Shown: positions 25,790 to 35,201 of the stretch, in pieces | Layout: each line of letters begins with the position of its first letter | How positions within the stretch are numbered: position 1 is the first letter of the stretch | Source: Flavobacteriaceae bacterium | GTDB lineage: Bacteria > Bacteroidota > Bacteroidia > Flavobacteriales > Flavobacteriaceae | Length of the DNA: 52,564 bases | Assembly: GCA_947379965.1 (NCBI GenBank) | Contig: CANCPC010000008.1 | Span: forward strand, 1 to 52,564 | Direction of reading: 5' to 3' | The notes under the pieces: generated by a model | What the model was told of the DNA's origin: nothing | Seen by the model: the letters and a program-made list of their open reading frames with translations, nothing else | The model's database searches: none | Translations under genes and position numbers: made by a program

Positions 25790-26173
25790 ATGACGGAAAT
25801 GAATAACAACATTAAAATATTACCTTTTGATTTTAAGGGATTAATATAAAGTTCGGTTCCACAAAAATCAATTTATTATTGAATACAAACAACTTATAAT
25901 TAAATCTTCTATTAATTGTTTCATTTTTAATGCTAGAATATAGTTTTTAATAAAAATAAAACAACTTTTGATAAATTCAAAAAAGAGAACTTACGAATTT
26001 AATTTTTATTACGTTTTAAAATCACAATATTTTAGTTATCCCCCCCTTAAATTATGGTTTTATGAAAAATAACATTCAATTAAATAAAAAATACCCCCTC
26101 ATTTTAACCCACAATTAAAATAATATATATTTGCATAATAATTTCAAAAAATTAATTAATTTATATTTATATT
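25790..26173. other. GSIII/GSII divergent intergenic region
   Basis: About 380 nt, nearly all A/T, with no supported gene. It holds the two -7 boxes and an array of C-runs: CCCCCC at about 26041-26046, CCCCC at 26094-26098 and CCC at 26108-26110. The first two are 53 nt apart, five helical turns, and fall at about -90 and -37 of the GSII start. They are candidate binding sites for a regulator. Confidence 0.45.
26126..26133 (+). promoter_or_regulatory. -7 box of GSII
   Basis: TATATTTG is an exact TAnnTTTG, 40 nt before the GSII ATG. The -33 position has TTTTAA, a poor match, which would suit an activated promoter. Confidence 0.55.
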
Positions 26174-27181
26174 ATGGCTAAAATAAAATTAGAGTACATT
26201 TGGTTAGATGGATACGAGCCAACTCAAAATCTTAGAAGTAAAACTAAAGTAGAAGAACACGAAAATTTTCAAGGAACTTTAGCTGAAATTGGTAATTGGT
26301 CTTTTGATGGATCTTCAACAAGACAAGCTGAAGGTGGATCTTCAGATTGTTGGTTAGTACCTGTTGCAATTTATCCTGACCCAGCTCGTGTAAATGGTTA
26401 TTTAGTTATGTCTGAAGTTATGAATGCAGACGGAACTGCGCATTCAACTAATGGTAGAGCAACTATTGATGATGACAATGATGATTTTTGGTTCGGTTTT
26501 GAACAAGAATACTTTATCATGGATTCTGAAACAAAATTACCTATAGGTTTTCCACACCACGGAACTCAAGGACAATATTACTGTGCGGTAGGAGGACAAA
26601 ATACTTTTGGAAGATCTTTAGTTGAAGAGCATGCTGATTTATGTATTGAAGCAGGCCTTAACTTTGAAGGAATCAATCAAGAGGTAGCTTGTGGACAATG
26701 GGAATTCCAATTATTCGCTAAAGGAGCTAAAAAAGCAGGTGATGAAATTTGGGTTGCTAGATATTTATTAGAGCGTTTAACTGAAGATAAAGGAATGTAT
26801 ATTGAATACCATCCAAAACCATTAGGGGATACGGACTGGAATGGTTCAGGTATGCACGCAAACTTCTCTAATACCGCATTAAGAACTGCAGGAGATAAAG
26901 AAGTATATGCTAAAATTTGTGAAGCGTTCCGTCCTGTAACCGCTGAACACATTGCTGTTTATGGTGCTTATAACGACCAACGTTTAACTGGTAAACACGA
27001 AACCGCATCTATCCATGATTTCTCTTGGGGGGTTTCAGATAGAGGATGTTCTATACGTATCCCATTAATAGCTGTTCAAAAAGGATACAAAGGATGGTTA
27101 GAAGATAGAAGACCAGCATCAAACGGTGATCCATATAAAATTGCTGCAAGAATTATCAAAACTGTAAAATCAGCTTTGTAA
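26174..27181 (+). CDS. glnII: Glutamine synthetase, type II-like
   Basis: This 335-aa enzyme belongs to the GSII branch (eukaryotic-type, also found in some bacteria): EYIWLDGYEPTQNLRSKTKV start, GNWSFDGSSTRQAEGGSSD, FGFEQEYFIMD, GINQEVACGQWEFQL and DTDWNGSGMHANFSN for the ATP site. No adenylylation Tyr of type I is expected. It carries out the same reaction as the GSIII gene next to it. It has its own terminator (27202-27232). Having both types side by side suggests different conditions of use, for example different ammonia supply. Confidence 0.95.
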   Translation: MAKIKLEYIWLDGYEPTQNLRSKTKVEEHENFQGTLAEIGNWSFDGSSTRQAEGGSSDCWLVPVAIYPDPARVNGYLVMSEVMNADGTAHSTNGRATIDDDNDDFWFGFEQEYFIMDSETKLPIGFPHHGTQGQYYCAVGGQNTFGRSLVEEHADLCIEAGLNFEGINQEVACGQWEFQLFAKGAKKAGDEIWVARYLLERLTEDKGMYIEYHPKPLGDTDWNGSGMHANFSNTALRTAGDKEVYAKICEAFRPVTAEHIAVYGAYNDQRLTGKHETASIHDFSWGVSDRGCSIRIPLIAVQKGYKGWLEDRRPASNGDPYKIAARIIKTVKSAL

Positions 27182-27201
27182 ACTTCCAGCAATCAAAACT
27201 A

Positions 27202-27232
27202 AAATGCTTTCAGAAATGAAAGCATTTTTTTT
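27202..27232 (+). terminator. Terminator of GSII
   Basis: An 11-bp perfect stem (27202-27212 with 27217-27227) with a GAAA tetraloop is followed by a T-run. Confidence 0.85.
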
Positions 27233-27290
27233 GATTAAAACTATTATTTCAAAACCAACAAAGTATATTTGTAATTCGTAATTAAATAGG

Positions 27291-28247
27291 ATGGTCTGGA
27301 TTTCATTTATAACCGCAATTTTAGTATTTCTTGCACTTGATTTAGGGGTTTTTAACAAAACTCCTCATATCATTAGCACCAAAGAAGCTAGTAAATGGAC
27401 GATTATATGGGTCATTTTATCTTTTCTATTTTCAGGTGTAATCCATTGGTTATATGGTAATAATTATATTTCAAATCCTGACAAGCTTAAACCCGCAGCA
27501 GCTACTATAAAATACCTTACAGGCTATTTAATCGAATTATCGCTAAGTGTAGATAATGTTTTTGTCATTGCCGTTATTTTTGCTTCTTTTCGAATTCCAA
27601 AAAAACACCAACATCGAGTGCTGTTTTGGGGAATAATTGGCGCAATTCTATTTAGAGGACTCATGATTTTCTTTGGTGTTTTATTACTTAATAAATTCAC
27701 TTGGACCTCTTATTTATTTGGAGTTTTCTTGATATATACTGCAATAAAAATGTTATTCACGCAGGAAGAGGAAGAATTTAAACCTAAAAATTCGTTTGTT
27801 TATAAAACATTACGCAAAATAATTCCGGTTTCCAGCCACATCGACAACGAATATTTCTTTGTAAAAAAAAGACATATTTGGGTTGCAACATCACTATTTG
27901 TAGCGCTCATTGTTATAGAAGTCATGGATGTTGTTTTCGCGATGGATAGTGTTCCTGCAATTTTAGCCATTACCTCTGATCCTTTTTTGGTGTTTAGTTC
28001 GAACATTTTTGCCATTTTAGGACTTCGTTCTTTGTATTTTTTCTTGGCCAACATGCTCGAAAAATTTAGTTATTTAGAATTTAGCTTAATTGCTATTCTC
28101 TTCTTTGTTGGTTTAAAAATGCTTCTCCATACTATATTTGAAATTCCAGAATGGACTTCATTAGCTTTTATTACAATTTCACTAACTATTGGAGCAATTG
28201 TATCTTTAAAAAAGAATCCAGAACAAGTTTTGGAAGATGATAAATAA
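27291..28247 (+). CDS. TerC family membrane protein
   Basis: This 318-aa protein has about eight hydrophobic segments and the TerC core: ELSLSVDNVFVIAVIFASF with the conserved Asp/Asn pair and IEVMDVVFAMDSVPAILAI with the second. TerC/Alx proteins export or handle metals, notably manganese, and are used during metalation of secreted proteins. The start ATG sits in a hydrophobic first helix (MVWISFITAILVF). DUF1543 and YchJ follow with 17-nt gaps each, so three genes may form one operon. Confidence 0.9.
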   Translation: MVWISFITAILVFLALDLGVFNKTPHIISTKEASKWTIIWVILSFLFSGVIHWLYGNNYISNPDKLKPAAATIKYLTGYLIELSLSVDNVFVIAVIFASFRIPKKHQHRVLFWGIIGAILFRGLMIFFGVLLLNKFTWTSYLFGVFLIYTAIKMLFTQEEEEFKPKNSFVYKTLRKIIPVSSHIDNEYFFVKKRHIWVATSLFVALIVIEVMDVVFAMDSVPAILAITSDPFLVFSSNIFAILGLRSLYFFLANMLEKFSYLEFSLIAILFFVGLKMLLHTIFEIPEWTSLAFITISLTIGAIVSLKKNPEQVLEDDK

Positions 28248-28264
28248 ACAAATTACAAATCTTC

Positions 28265-28834
28265 ATGAAAGACAAACTAAAATTATACATGATAATGCTT
28301 GGCTGCACTCCAGTAGGCAGATATACTGAACAACATGATATTTTTTTTGGAATTGGAAAATCCCTTAAAGATTTAATTCCAGAGATGAAGGCTTTTTGGC
28401 CAGAAGCCAAAGGACGAATTCATATTGATGCTTGGCGCGAAGTAACCCTAGTTGATAATTTTTCGATAGAAATAGTCGACAAAAACGCGGTAAATAAATT
28501 AGTTTCAGACAATTTGTTTTTCATCAATCTTGGCGGATACAAAGAAAATGAATTTGAAGAATACCATTATAAAACACTAACTATTGCTAAAAATATAGGA
28601 ATGGCATCCAAAAATGCTAAAATAACAACCTTTTATAAACATTTCGGTTTTAAAGGTGCTACTTCGCATATTGATGACAAATACGGTATAGATGTAGATG
28701 ATATTTATAATGTTTCTGACATTTTAAACGGCCATTACAAAGAAAAATATTCTTTAAAAATAACCAAAACAGCAACTTTTTTAGAAGAAGACCTTCTAAA
28801 TATTGGTTATTTAAAATTAGCTAAAATTGTTTAA
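28265..28834 (+). CDS. DUF1543 domain protein
   Basis: This 189-aa soluble protein matches DUF1543: KLYMIMLGCTPVGRYTEQHD, FGIGKSLKDLIPEMKAFWPE, then a second half with LFFINLGGYKENEFEEYHYK. The two halves look like related alpha/beta units. The family is cytoplasmic and uncharacterised. It is 17 nt after terC. Confidence 0.82.
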   Translation: MKDKLKLYMIMLGCTPVGRYTEQHDIFFGIGKSLKDLIPEMKAFWPEAKGRIHIDAWREVTLVDNFSIEIVDKNAVNKLVSDNLFFINLGGYKENEFEEYHYKTLTIAKNIGMASKNAKITTFYKHFGFKGATSHIDDKYGIDVDDIYNVSDILNGHYKEKYSLKITKTATFLEEDLLNIGYLKLAKIV

Positions 28835-28851
28835 TTATTGACTTTTATTTT

Positions 28852-29223
28852 ATGTCTAATTGCCACTGTGGAAGCTCATTTTCCTTCAAAAATTGTTGTG
28901 AACCATATTTAAAAAATCAATTAAAAGCACCAACATCTGAAACATTGATGCGCTCTAGATACACAGCTTTTGCTATTGGCGCCATCGATTATTTAGTTGC
29001 TACTACACACTTATCACAACGAAAATTTCAAAATAAATCAGCCCTATTAGAATGGTCAAAAAGCAATCATTGGATAAAACTAGAAGTATTAGCTTCAACA
29101 GAAACAACTGTAAGTTTTAAAGCCTATTATTTAGATTCGGAACTAAAAGCACAAATCCATACTGAACATTCTACTTTTATTTTCGAAAATGGAAGTTGGT
29201 ATTACTTGGATGGCCAATATTAA
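28852..29223 (+). CDS. YchJ family protein with SEC-C motif
   Basis: This 123-aa protein starts with a zinc-binding SEC-C motif (CHCGSSFSFKNCCEPYL) followed by the YchJ core LMRSRYTAFAIGAIDYLVAT and a C-terminal beta-rich NTF2-like part ending SWYYLDGQY. YchJ is a cytoplasmic protein of unknown role in many bacteria. Its TAA stop overlaps the stop of the facing gene by three bases, so no terminator separates the two convergent genes. Confidence 0.85.
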   Translation: MSNCHCGSSFSFKNCCEPYLKNQLKAPTSETLMRSRYTAFAIGAIDYLVATTHLSQRKFQNKSALLEWSKSNHWIKLEVLASTETTVSFKAYYLDSELKAQIHTEHSTFIFENGSWYYLDGQY

Positions 29224-29696
29224 AAACGCTTTTTGATTGGAATCCATATTTCCTCTTCAGAATTGGAGTCGTCTTTTTTATATTTTTCACCAAGAATCTC
29301 AAACTGTGGTCTTGTATCTAAATTAAATTCAGACTTAGGAAGCCATTCCGTATAAATTGAATTAAAAAAGGCTGCAGCATTACTTTGATCTCCTTTATAG
29401 TTGAAAACAGCATACAAACCTTCAGGAATTTCAAGTGTTTCCATACCTTCCGGAACGAAACTAAAGTTTGAAACAGCAACAGCGGCCCATTTTATAAAGG
29501 GAGTATTTGGTTTAAAATCAAAATTTTTGGGATTGATTTGTATATTAAAAAGTGCTGTTCCTAATGGGTTTTGAATTTCTTTTCTACGAGGCATAAAACT
29601 ACTCCACAATTCAAAAGCACGATAATTAGCATAAGTAAAACTCAAATTTTTACCTATAAATTTTGTTACTGAAAAAGTTTTAATCATTGGAATCAT
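29220..29696 (-). CDS. GyrI-like/AraC effector-binding domain protein
   Basis: This 158-aa protein lacks an HTH and has a single GyrI-like fold: FWGKNL-type strand FIGKNLSFTYANYRAFELW, MPRRKEI, FIKWAAVAVSNFSFVPEGME and LEIPEGLYAVFNYKGDQSNA, ending TRPQFEILGEKYKKDD and EIWIPIKK. Such stand-alone proteins bind small hydrophobic ligands or gyrase, or hydrolyse electrophiles; the ligand is unknown. The start could also be the ATG four codons in. Confidence 0.75.
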   Translation of the reverse strand: MIPMIKTFSVTKFIGKNLSFTYANYRAFELWSSFMPRRKEIQNPLGTALFNIQINPKNFDFKPNTPFIKWAAVAVSNFSFVPEGMETLEIPEGLYAVFNYKGDQSNAAAFFNSIYTEWLPKSEFNLDTRPQFEILGEKYKKDDSNSEEEIWIPIKKRF

Positions 29697-29828
29697 AATG
29701 CAAAAATAAAGAAACTTTTAAAATTATATTCAAAAAAACTTTACGATTAATATTCCCATAAAAAAAACCTGAATAACAGCTTTTTTATTCAAATTTTTAA
29801 AAAAAGCATAAAACAAAAAATAACGCAA

Positions 29829-29966
29829 ATGTTCATTTTTAAAAAAATAAGATTAGTTTTGGAAAAAATTATAAATACTAGATACAACTGTCCGATAAAA
29901 GTAGCATCTTCAGTAATTGCAAGACTTGAAGCAATTACTAAGGATACAATAGATAACGGGAAATAG
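29829..29966 (+). CDS. Small ORF, 45 aa, uncertain
   Basis: In the 280-nt gap before purU there is an ATG ORF of 45 codons starting MFIFKKIRLVLEKIINTRYN and ending in TIDNGK. It ends 10 nt before the purU ATG, so it could be a leader gene or a gene remnant. It is basic and has no recognisable family. Its composition (SSVIARLEAITK) is more protein-like than most chance ORFs, but this is weak. Confidence 0.3.
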   Translation: MFIFKKIRLVLEKIINTRYNCPIKVASSVIARLEAITKDTIDNGK

Positions 29967-29976
29967 CTTAAAAAAT

Positions 29977-30831
29977 ATGCAGCAGATTACAATACTTATT
30001 AATTGTGCGGATCAAAAAGGAATTATTGCCGCAGTGACCGATTTTATATTAATAGTAGAAGGGAATATCACTTATATTGATCAACATGTAGATCGAGAAC
30101 AGAATGTTTTTTTCATGCGTTTGGAATGTGAACTTACCAATAAAGATAGTAATGTTTCCAATATAAAACATACTTTTAAACAAACAATTGCGACAGAATT
30201 TGATATGAAATGGGAAATTTACACGATGGAACAAAAGCCAAAAATGGCTTTGTTTGTATCAAAATATGACCACTGTTTATTTGATATTTTAGGGCGTTAT
30301 AGCGCTGGAGAATTGAATGTGGAAATTCCTTTAATCATCAGTAATCATGAAGATTTAAAACCTATAGCAGAGCGATTCAAAATTCCTTTTTACTATGTTC
30401 CGTTTACTAAAGAAAACAAAGAAGAAGGTGAAAAACAACAAATTGAATTACTACAAAAGCACGAAATAAACTTCGTGGTTTTAGCCCGTTATATGCAAAT
30501 AATAACTCCTAATTTGATTTCGCTTTATGAAAATAAAATCATCAATATTCACCATTCGTTTTTACCTGCTTTTCCTGGTGCAAAACCATATCATTCAGCA
30601 TTTAAACGTGGTGTAAAAATTATTGGTGCCACAAGTCATTATGTAACAGCAGCTTTAGACGAAGGACCTATTATTGAACAAGATACAGCAAGAGTATCGC
30701 ATATTAATTCAGTAGAAGACTTTATTATGAAGGGCCGGGATTTAGAAAGAATTGTTTTGGCAAGAGCCATAAAACTTCATGCCGAACGCAAAACAATGGT
30801 GTATGATAATAAAACAGTTGTGTTTTATTAG
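29977..30831 (+). CDS. purU: Formyltetrahydrofolate deformylase
   Basis: This 284-aa enzyme hydrolyses 10-formyl-THF to formate and THF, balancing one-carbon pools. The N-terminal ACT domain (about 1-85) starts QQITILINCADQKGIIAAV. The catalytic domain has IINIHHSFLPAFPGAKPYH (Asn and His), KIIGATSHYVTAALDEGPII with the catalytic Asp, and length typical of the family. It is followed by the DUF4197 gene 21 nt later. Confidence 0.93.
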   Translation: MQQITILINCADQKGIIAAVTDFILIVEGNITYIDQHVDREQNVFFMRLECELTNKDSNVSNIKHTFKQTIATEFDMKWEIYTMEQKPKMALFVSKYDHCLFDILGRYSAGELNVEIPLIISNHEDLKPIAERFKIPFYYVPFTKENKEEGEKQQIELLQKHEINFVVLARYMQIITPNLISLYENKIINIHHSFLPAFPGAKPYHSAFKRGVKIIGATSHYVTAALDEGPIIEQDTARVSHINSVEDFIMKGRDLERIVLARAIKLHAERKTMVYDNKTVVFY

Positions 30832-30852
30832 AGTATATAAAAACAATATAAA

Positions 30853-31575
30853 ATGAAAAAATTAGCATTAGTTTGCCTTTTGATCCCTTTTATGGGTCTC
30901 GCACAATTAAAAGACATTATAAAAAAAACAAACGATCAAGCGGCTATTTTGACAAAAAATAATTCGAGTCTTGACATTTCTGCAGCATTAAAAGAAGCTT
31001 TAAATAAAGGTGTAACCGAACAAGTTTCGAAATTGACAAAGACTGATGGATTCTACAAAAACGATGCGGTTAAAATAATAATGCCTGACGAACTAAGAAA
31101 AGTCGAAGCTACATTGCGAAAAATAGGATTGAGCAGTTTAGCAGATGACGGAATAAAAGCATTCAATCGTGCTGCCGAAGATGCCGTAAAAGAAGCAACT
31201 CCTGTTTTTGTAAATGCCATAAAAAACATCAATATTACTGATGCAAAAAGTATTTTGATGGGAAATGATTCTGCCGCAACTGCCTATTTACAAACTTCAA
31301 CCACAAAAGAATTGTATATTAAATTTAGTCCTGTGGTACAAACTTCTCTCGAAAAAGTAGGTGCAAATGTTATTTGGACTTTAATATTAAAAAAATATAA
31401 TACGCTTCCCCTAGTAAGAAAAATAAATACTGATATTACATATTATGTAACTAATAAATCTCTTGAAGGTGTTTTTAAAATGATTACAATCGAAGAAAAA
31501 AATATTAGAACAAATCTTAACTCAAGAACTTCAGATGTCTTAAAGAAAGTATTTGCTCTACAAGACAAAAAATAA
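30853..31575 (+). CDS. DUF4197 secreted protein
   Basis: This 240-aa protein has a signal peptide (to about FMGLAQ) and the DUF4197 blocks LKEALNKGVTEQVSKLTK, IIMPDELRKVEATLRKIG, AFNRAAEDAVKEATPVFVNA and TDAKSILMGNDSAATAYLQ. It is all-helical and periplasmic, of unknown function, and widespread in Gram-negatives. A terminator lies 150 nt downstream. Confidence 0.88.
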   Translation: MKKLALVCLLIPFMGLAQLKDIIKKTNDQAAILTKNNSSLDISAALKEALNKGVTEQVSKLTKTDGFYKNDAVKIIMPDELRKVEATLRKIGLSSLADDGIKAFNRAAEDAVKEATPVFVNAIKNINITDAKSILMGNDSAATAYLQTSTTKELYIKFSPVVQTSLEKVGANVIWTLILKKYNTLPLVRKINTDITYYVTNKSLEGVFKMITIEEKNIRTNLNSRTSDVLKKVFALQDKK

Positions 31576-31722
31576 AATATTAATTATTATATAATATCTT
31601 AAAACTTAACTTATATTGAACAAACAAATAACAAATCCTTAACAGTTTAAAACGAGTAAGTTAACGATCTTTGTAAAATAATAAACTGGTTATTTATTAT
31701 GTTTGGTTTTGGTTAGTAAAAG

Positions 31723-31756
31723 AAAATGTCTCACAAATTGTGAGACATTTTTTTAT
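31723..31756. terminator. Bidirectional terminator
   Basis: The stem AAAATGTCTCACAA with TTGTGAGACATTTT (31723-31736 with 31738-31751) is followed by T's. It lies between the convergent DUF4197 and hydrolase genes. Confidence 0.8.
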
Positions 31757-32538
31757 TTGTTTAAACCTATAAACAACAAAACTTCGCTGTTAAAAATGTT
31801 TGGCTGTTCTACATTTACAACATGGCCACATTGCTCTACGACGAACAATTTTGAAGATTTATAATGTTTTTCGACTACTTGTCTCACCGATGGTAAAAAC
31901 ATGTAATCTTCCTCACCCATGATATAAAGAGTGGGGATATTCAATTCTACTTGACGAAACCAGCGGAGCACCGGATTGATTTCGGCAGTGAGTTTGAACC
32001 ATTTTATGAATTCTTTTTGGTATAATTTTTTGGCTTCATTTATAAAAAGTAGACGCGATTGTCTATGGCTTTTCTTTGGCATTATCACAAAAGCAAAAAA
32101 CTTGTATAATACTAAATAAGGCAACACATATTTGAATGTATTCCCTACTTTCATTAAGATTTGCGAACGGAAATTCATTTTTAGAATGGCGCCTCCAAGA
32201 ATCATACTTTGTACTCTTTCTGGATGCATTTCGGCCAATTGACGAATGAGAATCGTACCGAGTGAAATGCCGACAAAATGGGATTTTTCAATTTTTAAAT
32301 GATTAATAACTTCCAAAACATCATTGGCGATAGATTCGAAAGTATATTTCTGTTGGAATGCTTTTTTGATTTGGGAATTAGAGTTACCATGACCGCGTAA
32401 ATCCAATAACAAAACGTTATATTGGCTTTTAAAATCCCGAATTTGCTTGAACCAAATTGACGAACTACCACCAGCTCCGTGGACAAAAGTCACCCACTGA
32501 TCGCTATTTTCGTTTTTGTAAAAGGTGTAGTTTATCAT
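31753..32538 (-). CDS. Alpha/beta hydrolase
   Basis: This 261-aa protein has the alpha/beta hydrolase marks: oxyanion loop VTFVHGAGGSSSIWF, LLLDLRGHGNSN, nucleophile elbow HFVGISLGTILIRQLAE (Ser about 96), acid in LYIMGEEDYMFLPS and His in EQCGHVVNVEQPN. No signal peptide is present, so it is cytoplasmic. The substrate cannot be named; esterase or lactonase activity is likely for the family. Confidence 0.87.
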   Translation of the reverse strand: MINYTFYKNENSDQWVTFVHGAGGSSSIWFKQIRDFKSQYNVLLLDLRGHGNSNSQIKKAFQQKYTFESIANDVLEVINHLKIEKSHFVGISLGTILIRQLAEMHPERVQSMILGGAILKMNFRSQILMKVGNTFKYVLPYLVLYKFFAFVIMPKKSHRQSRLLFINEAKKLYQKEFIKWFKLTAEINPVLRWFRQVELNIPTLYIMGEEDYMFLPSVRQVVEKHYKSSKLFVVEQCGHVVNVEQPNIFNSEVLLFIGLNK

Positions 32539-32812
32539 TTTTTTTAAATGGGTCGCGGATTAAACGGATTAAATATTACAGTTATAATTCGTTGCAATGT
32601 AGAAAATTTTCAGCCACAAATTCACGAATTAAAATTATCATTTTGTGTTATTTAAAAAATATTTAAAAGCTTAGAAACACATAAAAAAGATTGAGATAGA
32701 CCAATTGCTTCGCCTGTTCGCTATTGCTCGGATCTTGGTTTAACAGCGCTATGAATAACTTTAAAGAATGAGACTCCTTATCAATTCAACAAAAACCTAT
32801 GTATCTATCTGT

Positions 32813-33634
32813 TTAATAATAAACCTTCAGAATATCTTCCATTTCTTGTTGCATTTTCAACGCTTCTTCCCTAGCCTTTTCGGCAAAATCAGTCCCTTTT
32901 GAAGCATAAATAATCGCTCTTGAAGAATTAATCAATAATCCAACATTCGCATTCATTCCATATTTGCAAACTTCCGAAAGACTTCCCCCTTGTGCGCCAA
33001 CACCAGGAACCAGCAAGAAACTATCTGGAACAATTTTGCGAATCTCCGTGAAATATTCCGCTTTTGTAGCGCCAACAACATACATCAAGTTTTCGGAATT
33101 TTTCCAAGTTTTAGACGTTTCCAAAACCTGTTTGTATAATTCCTTTCCGTTCACATTCAAGGTTTGAAAATCGAAAGCGCCTTCATTCGAAGTCAAAGCC
33201 AACAAAATCGTGTGTTTATTTTCGAAAGCTAAGAAAGGCTCTACTGAATCTTTCCCCATATAAGGCGCTACGGTTACGCTGTCAAAATTCAAATCTTCGA
33301 AAAACGCTTTGGCATACATGGAGGAAGTGTTTCCAATATCGCCGCGTTTTGCATCGGCAATAGTGAAAATTTCAGGATGTTTATCGTTGATATAATTGAT
33401 GGTTTTTTGCAAAGAAATCCATCCTTTAATTCCATACGCTTCAAAAAAAGCCGTGTTGGGTTTGTATGCTACGGTAAGATCTTGAGTTACATCGATTATT
33501 GCTTTGTTAAACTCGAAAATCGGGTCTTCAAGTTCTAATAAATGAGGCGGAATTTTATTTAAATCAACATCTAATCCTACGCATAGAAACGATTTTTTGA
33601 TTTTTATTTGGTCAATTAATTCTGTAGTTTTCAT
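32813..33634 (-). CDS. pyrF: Orotidine 5'-phosphate decarboxylase
   Basis: This 273-aa enzyme makes UMP from OMP. The catalytic motif [17 protein letters not shown] gives the DxKxxD triad; the phosphate-binding end has [16 protein letters not shown] and SSRAIIYAS. It belongs to the longer PyrF branch (about 270 aa) of many bacteria. The start [11 protein letters not shown] at 33634 is chosen over 33682, since the extra 16 residues ([16 protein letters not shown]) are outside the fold. It lies downstream of prfA with a 254-nt gap filled by a repeat. Confidence 0.93.
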   Translation of the reverse strand: MKTTELIDQIKIKKSFLCVGLDVDLNKIPPHLLELEDPIFEFNKAIIDVTQDLTVAYKPNTAFFEAYGIKGWISLQKTINYINDKHPEIFTIADAKRGDIGNTSSMYAKAFFEDLNFDSVTVAPYMGKDSVEPFLAFENKHTILLALTSNEGAFDFQTLNVNGKELYKQVLETSKTWKNSENLMYVVGATKAEYFTEIRKIVPDSFLLVPGVGAQGGSLSEVCKYGMNANVGLLINSSRAIIYASKGTDFAEKAREEALKMQQEMEDILKVYY

Positions 33635-33739
33635 TGTTGTTTGTTTAAAAGCAAATTTCGCAAAGTTTTTCACAAAGTTCACAAGGTGTTAAAAAAAATG
33701 CCAAACATTTCAGAGAGGCATTTTTAATTTATTTTAATT

Positions 33740-33875
33740 TTTTTTTGCCACAGATTTCACAGAATAGCACTCATTTTTTAATCCTTTAATTTTATATATT
33801 TTCTTTCAACCACGAATTGCTCAATTCGCACATATTTTTAAATCTTTTTAATCCTTTAAATCTGTGGCAAAAAAA
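33740..33875. repeat. CACAGATT-type dispersed inverted repeat
   Basis: The ends TTTTTTTGCCACAGATTT (33740-33757) and their complement (33858-33875) make a perfect 18-bp pair. The interior is AT-rich and degenerate. It belongs to the same family as 18473-18549. Confidence 0.65.
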
Positions 33876-33888
33876 ACCCCAAGACCTA

Positions 33889-34965
33889 CTAAAATACTTC
33901 GCTTGCTTCTTTCAGTTTTTCCATGTTGTTAACCAATTGTAATTCGTCAACAATTTTCTGAATATCGCCATTCATTATATTTCCTAAATCGTACAATGTC
34001 AATCCCACACGGTGATCCGTTACACGACCTTGAGCATAATTGTAGGTCCTGATTTTTGCAGAACGGTCACCAGAGCTTACTTGTGAAGTACGTTTGGTAG
34101 CATCTTGTTCTTGTTTTTTTGCCAATTCTTGCTCGTATAAACGAGAACGCAAAACAATTAAAGCCTTATCTTTATTCTTATGTTGTGATTTCTGATCCTG
34201 ACATTGAGCCACCAATCCAGTAGGAATATGAGTCAATCGAACCGCCGATTTTGTTGTATTAACAGATTGTCCACCAGGACCAGAAGAACAGAAAAAATCA
34301 ACACGAACGTCGTTCATATCAATTTGAACATCAAATTCTTCCGCTTCAGGAAGAACCATTACTGTCGCTGCCGAGGTATGTACACGTCCTTGAGTTTCCG
34401 TTTGCGGTACCCGTTGCACGCGGTGAACGCCTGCTTCAAACTTCAAAGTTCCGTAAACATCTTCACCTGTAACTTCAAAAATAACCTCTTTGAAACCACC
34501 CGAAGTTCCTTCATTCATATCTACAACCGAAGTTCTCCAACCTCTATTTTCACAATATTTGGTGTACATTCTAAACAAATCACCTGCAAAAATACTGGCT
34601 TCGTCCCCTCCTGTTCCGGCTCGAATTTCTACCATCACATTCTTGGCGTCTTCCTCATCTTTAGGAATCAACATAAACTTAATTTCTTCTTCAAGATCAG
34701 GCAATCTTTCCCTGGCTTCTTCAAATTGCAGTTTGGCCATTTCGGTCATATCTGAATCACTATTATCAGCAATAATCTCATTGGCTTCGTCAATATTGGC
34801 CATCAAAAGCACATATTCATCACGCTTTTCAGCCAAGGCTTTCAAGCCTTTATATTCCTGATTCAATTGTACATAACGCTTTTGATCGGCTATCACATCG
34901 GGCTGAATAATCAAGTCCGAAATCTCATCGAAACGCTGTTTTACTATTTGAAGTCTATCTAACAT
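33889..34965 (-). CDS. prfA: Peptide chain release factor 1
   Basis: This 358-aa factor releases peptides at UAA and UAG. It has the conserved [14 protein letters not shown] (about 117-130), [17 protein letters not shown] with the RF1 codon-reading region, and [19 protein letters not shown] with GGQ at 231-233. Length is normal. A TATTTTTG box is 23 nt before the ATG. It matters for the amber-split OmpA gene, since this RF1 reads TAG. Confidence 0.96.
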   Translation of the reverse strand: MLDRLQIVKQRFDEISDLIIQPDVIADQKRYVQLNQEYKGLKALAEKRDEYVLLMANIDEANEIIADNSDSDMTEMAKLQFEEARERLPDLEEEIKFMLIPKDEEDAKNVMVEIRAGTGGDEASIFAGDLFRMYTKYCENRGWRTSVVDMNEGTSGGFKEVIFEVTGEDVYGTLKFEAGVHRVQRVPQTETQGRVHTSAATVMVLPEAEEFDVQIDMNDVRVDFFCSSGPGGQSVNTTKSAVRLTHIPTGLVAQCQDQKSQHKNKDKALIVLRSRLYEQELAKKQEQDATKRTSQVSSGDRSAKIRTYNYAQGRVTDHRVGLTLYDLGNIMNGDIQKIVDELQLVNNMEKLKEASEVF

Positions 34966-34988
34966 TTTAAAATCCTTTTATTGGAGTG

Positions 34989-34996
34989 CAAAAATA
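34989..34996 (-). promoter_or_regulatory. -7 box of prfA
   Basis: The minus strand reads TATTTTTG, an exact TAnnTTTG, 23 nt before the ATG. The -33 element is unclear. Confidence 0.45.
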
Positions 34997-35201
34997 CAAT
35001 TTTTTTGTTTAAAGTTTGAGGTTTAAAATTCCAAGTTTAGTGAATACTTTGTCACCTACTTTATTTATCGATTAGAGTATATCTCTAGCACAATTATTCA
35101 TTTTTAATGAGTGAAAATTAATTTATACTAAATCATATTTTTTAGAAGTTAATTATTTAATACTTTTATAAAATCGAAATCTTTTTTTTAAAACGAATAA
35201 A

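Noticed and set aside
25790..25849. 19-codon ORF (MTEMNNNIKILPFDFKGLI) between glnN and GSII, as a possible leader peptide
   Set aside because: It has no Gln codons or attenuator hairpin after it and lies far upstream of the GSII -7 box.
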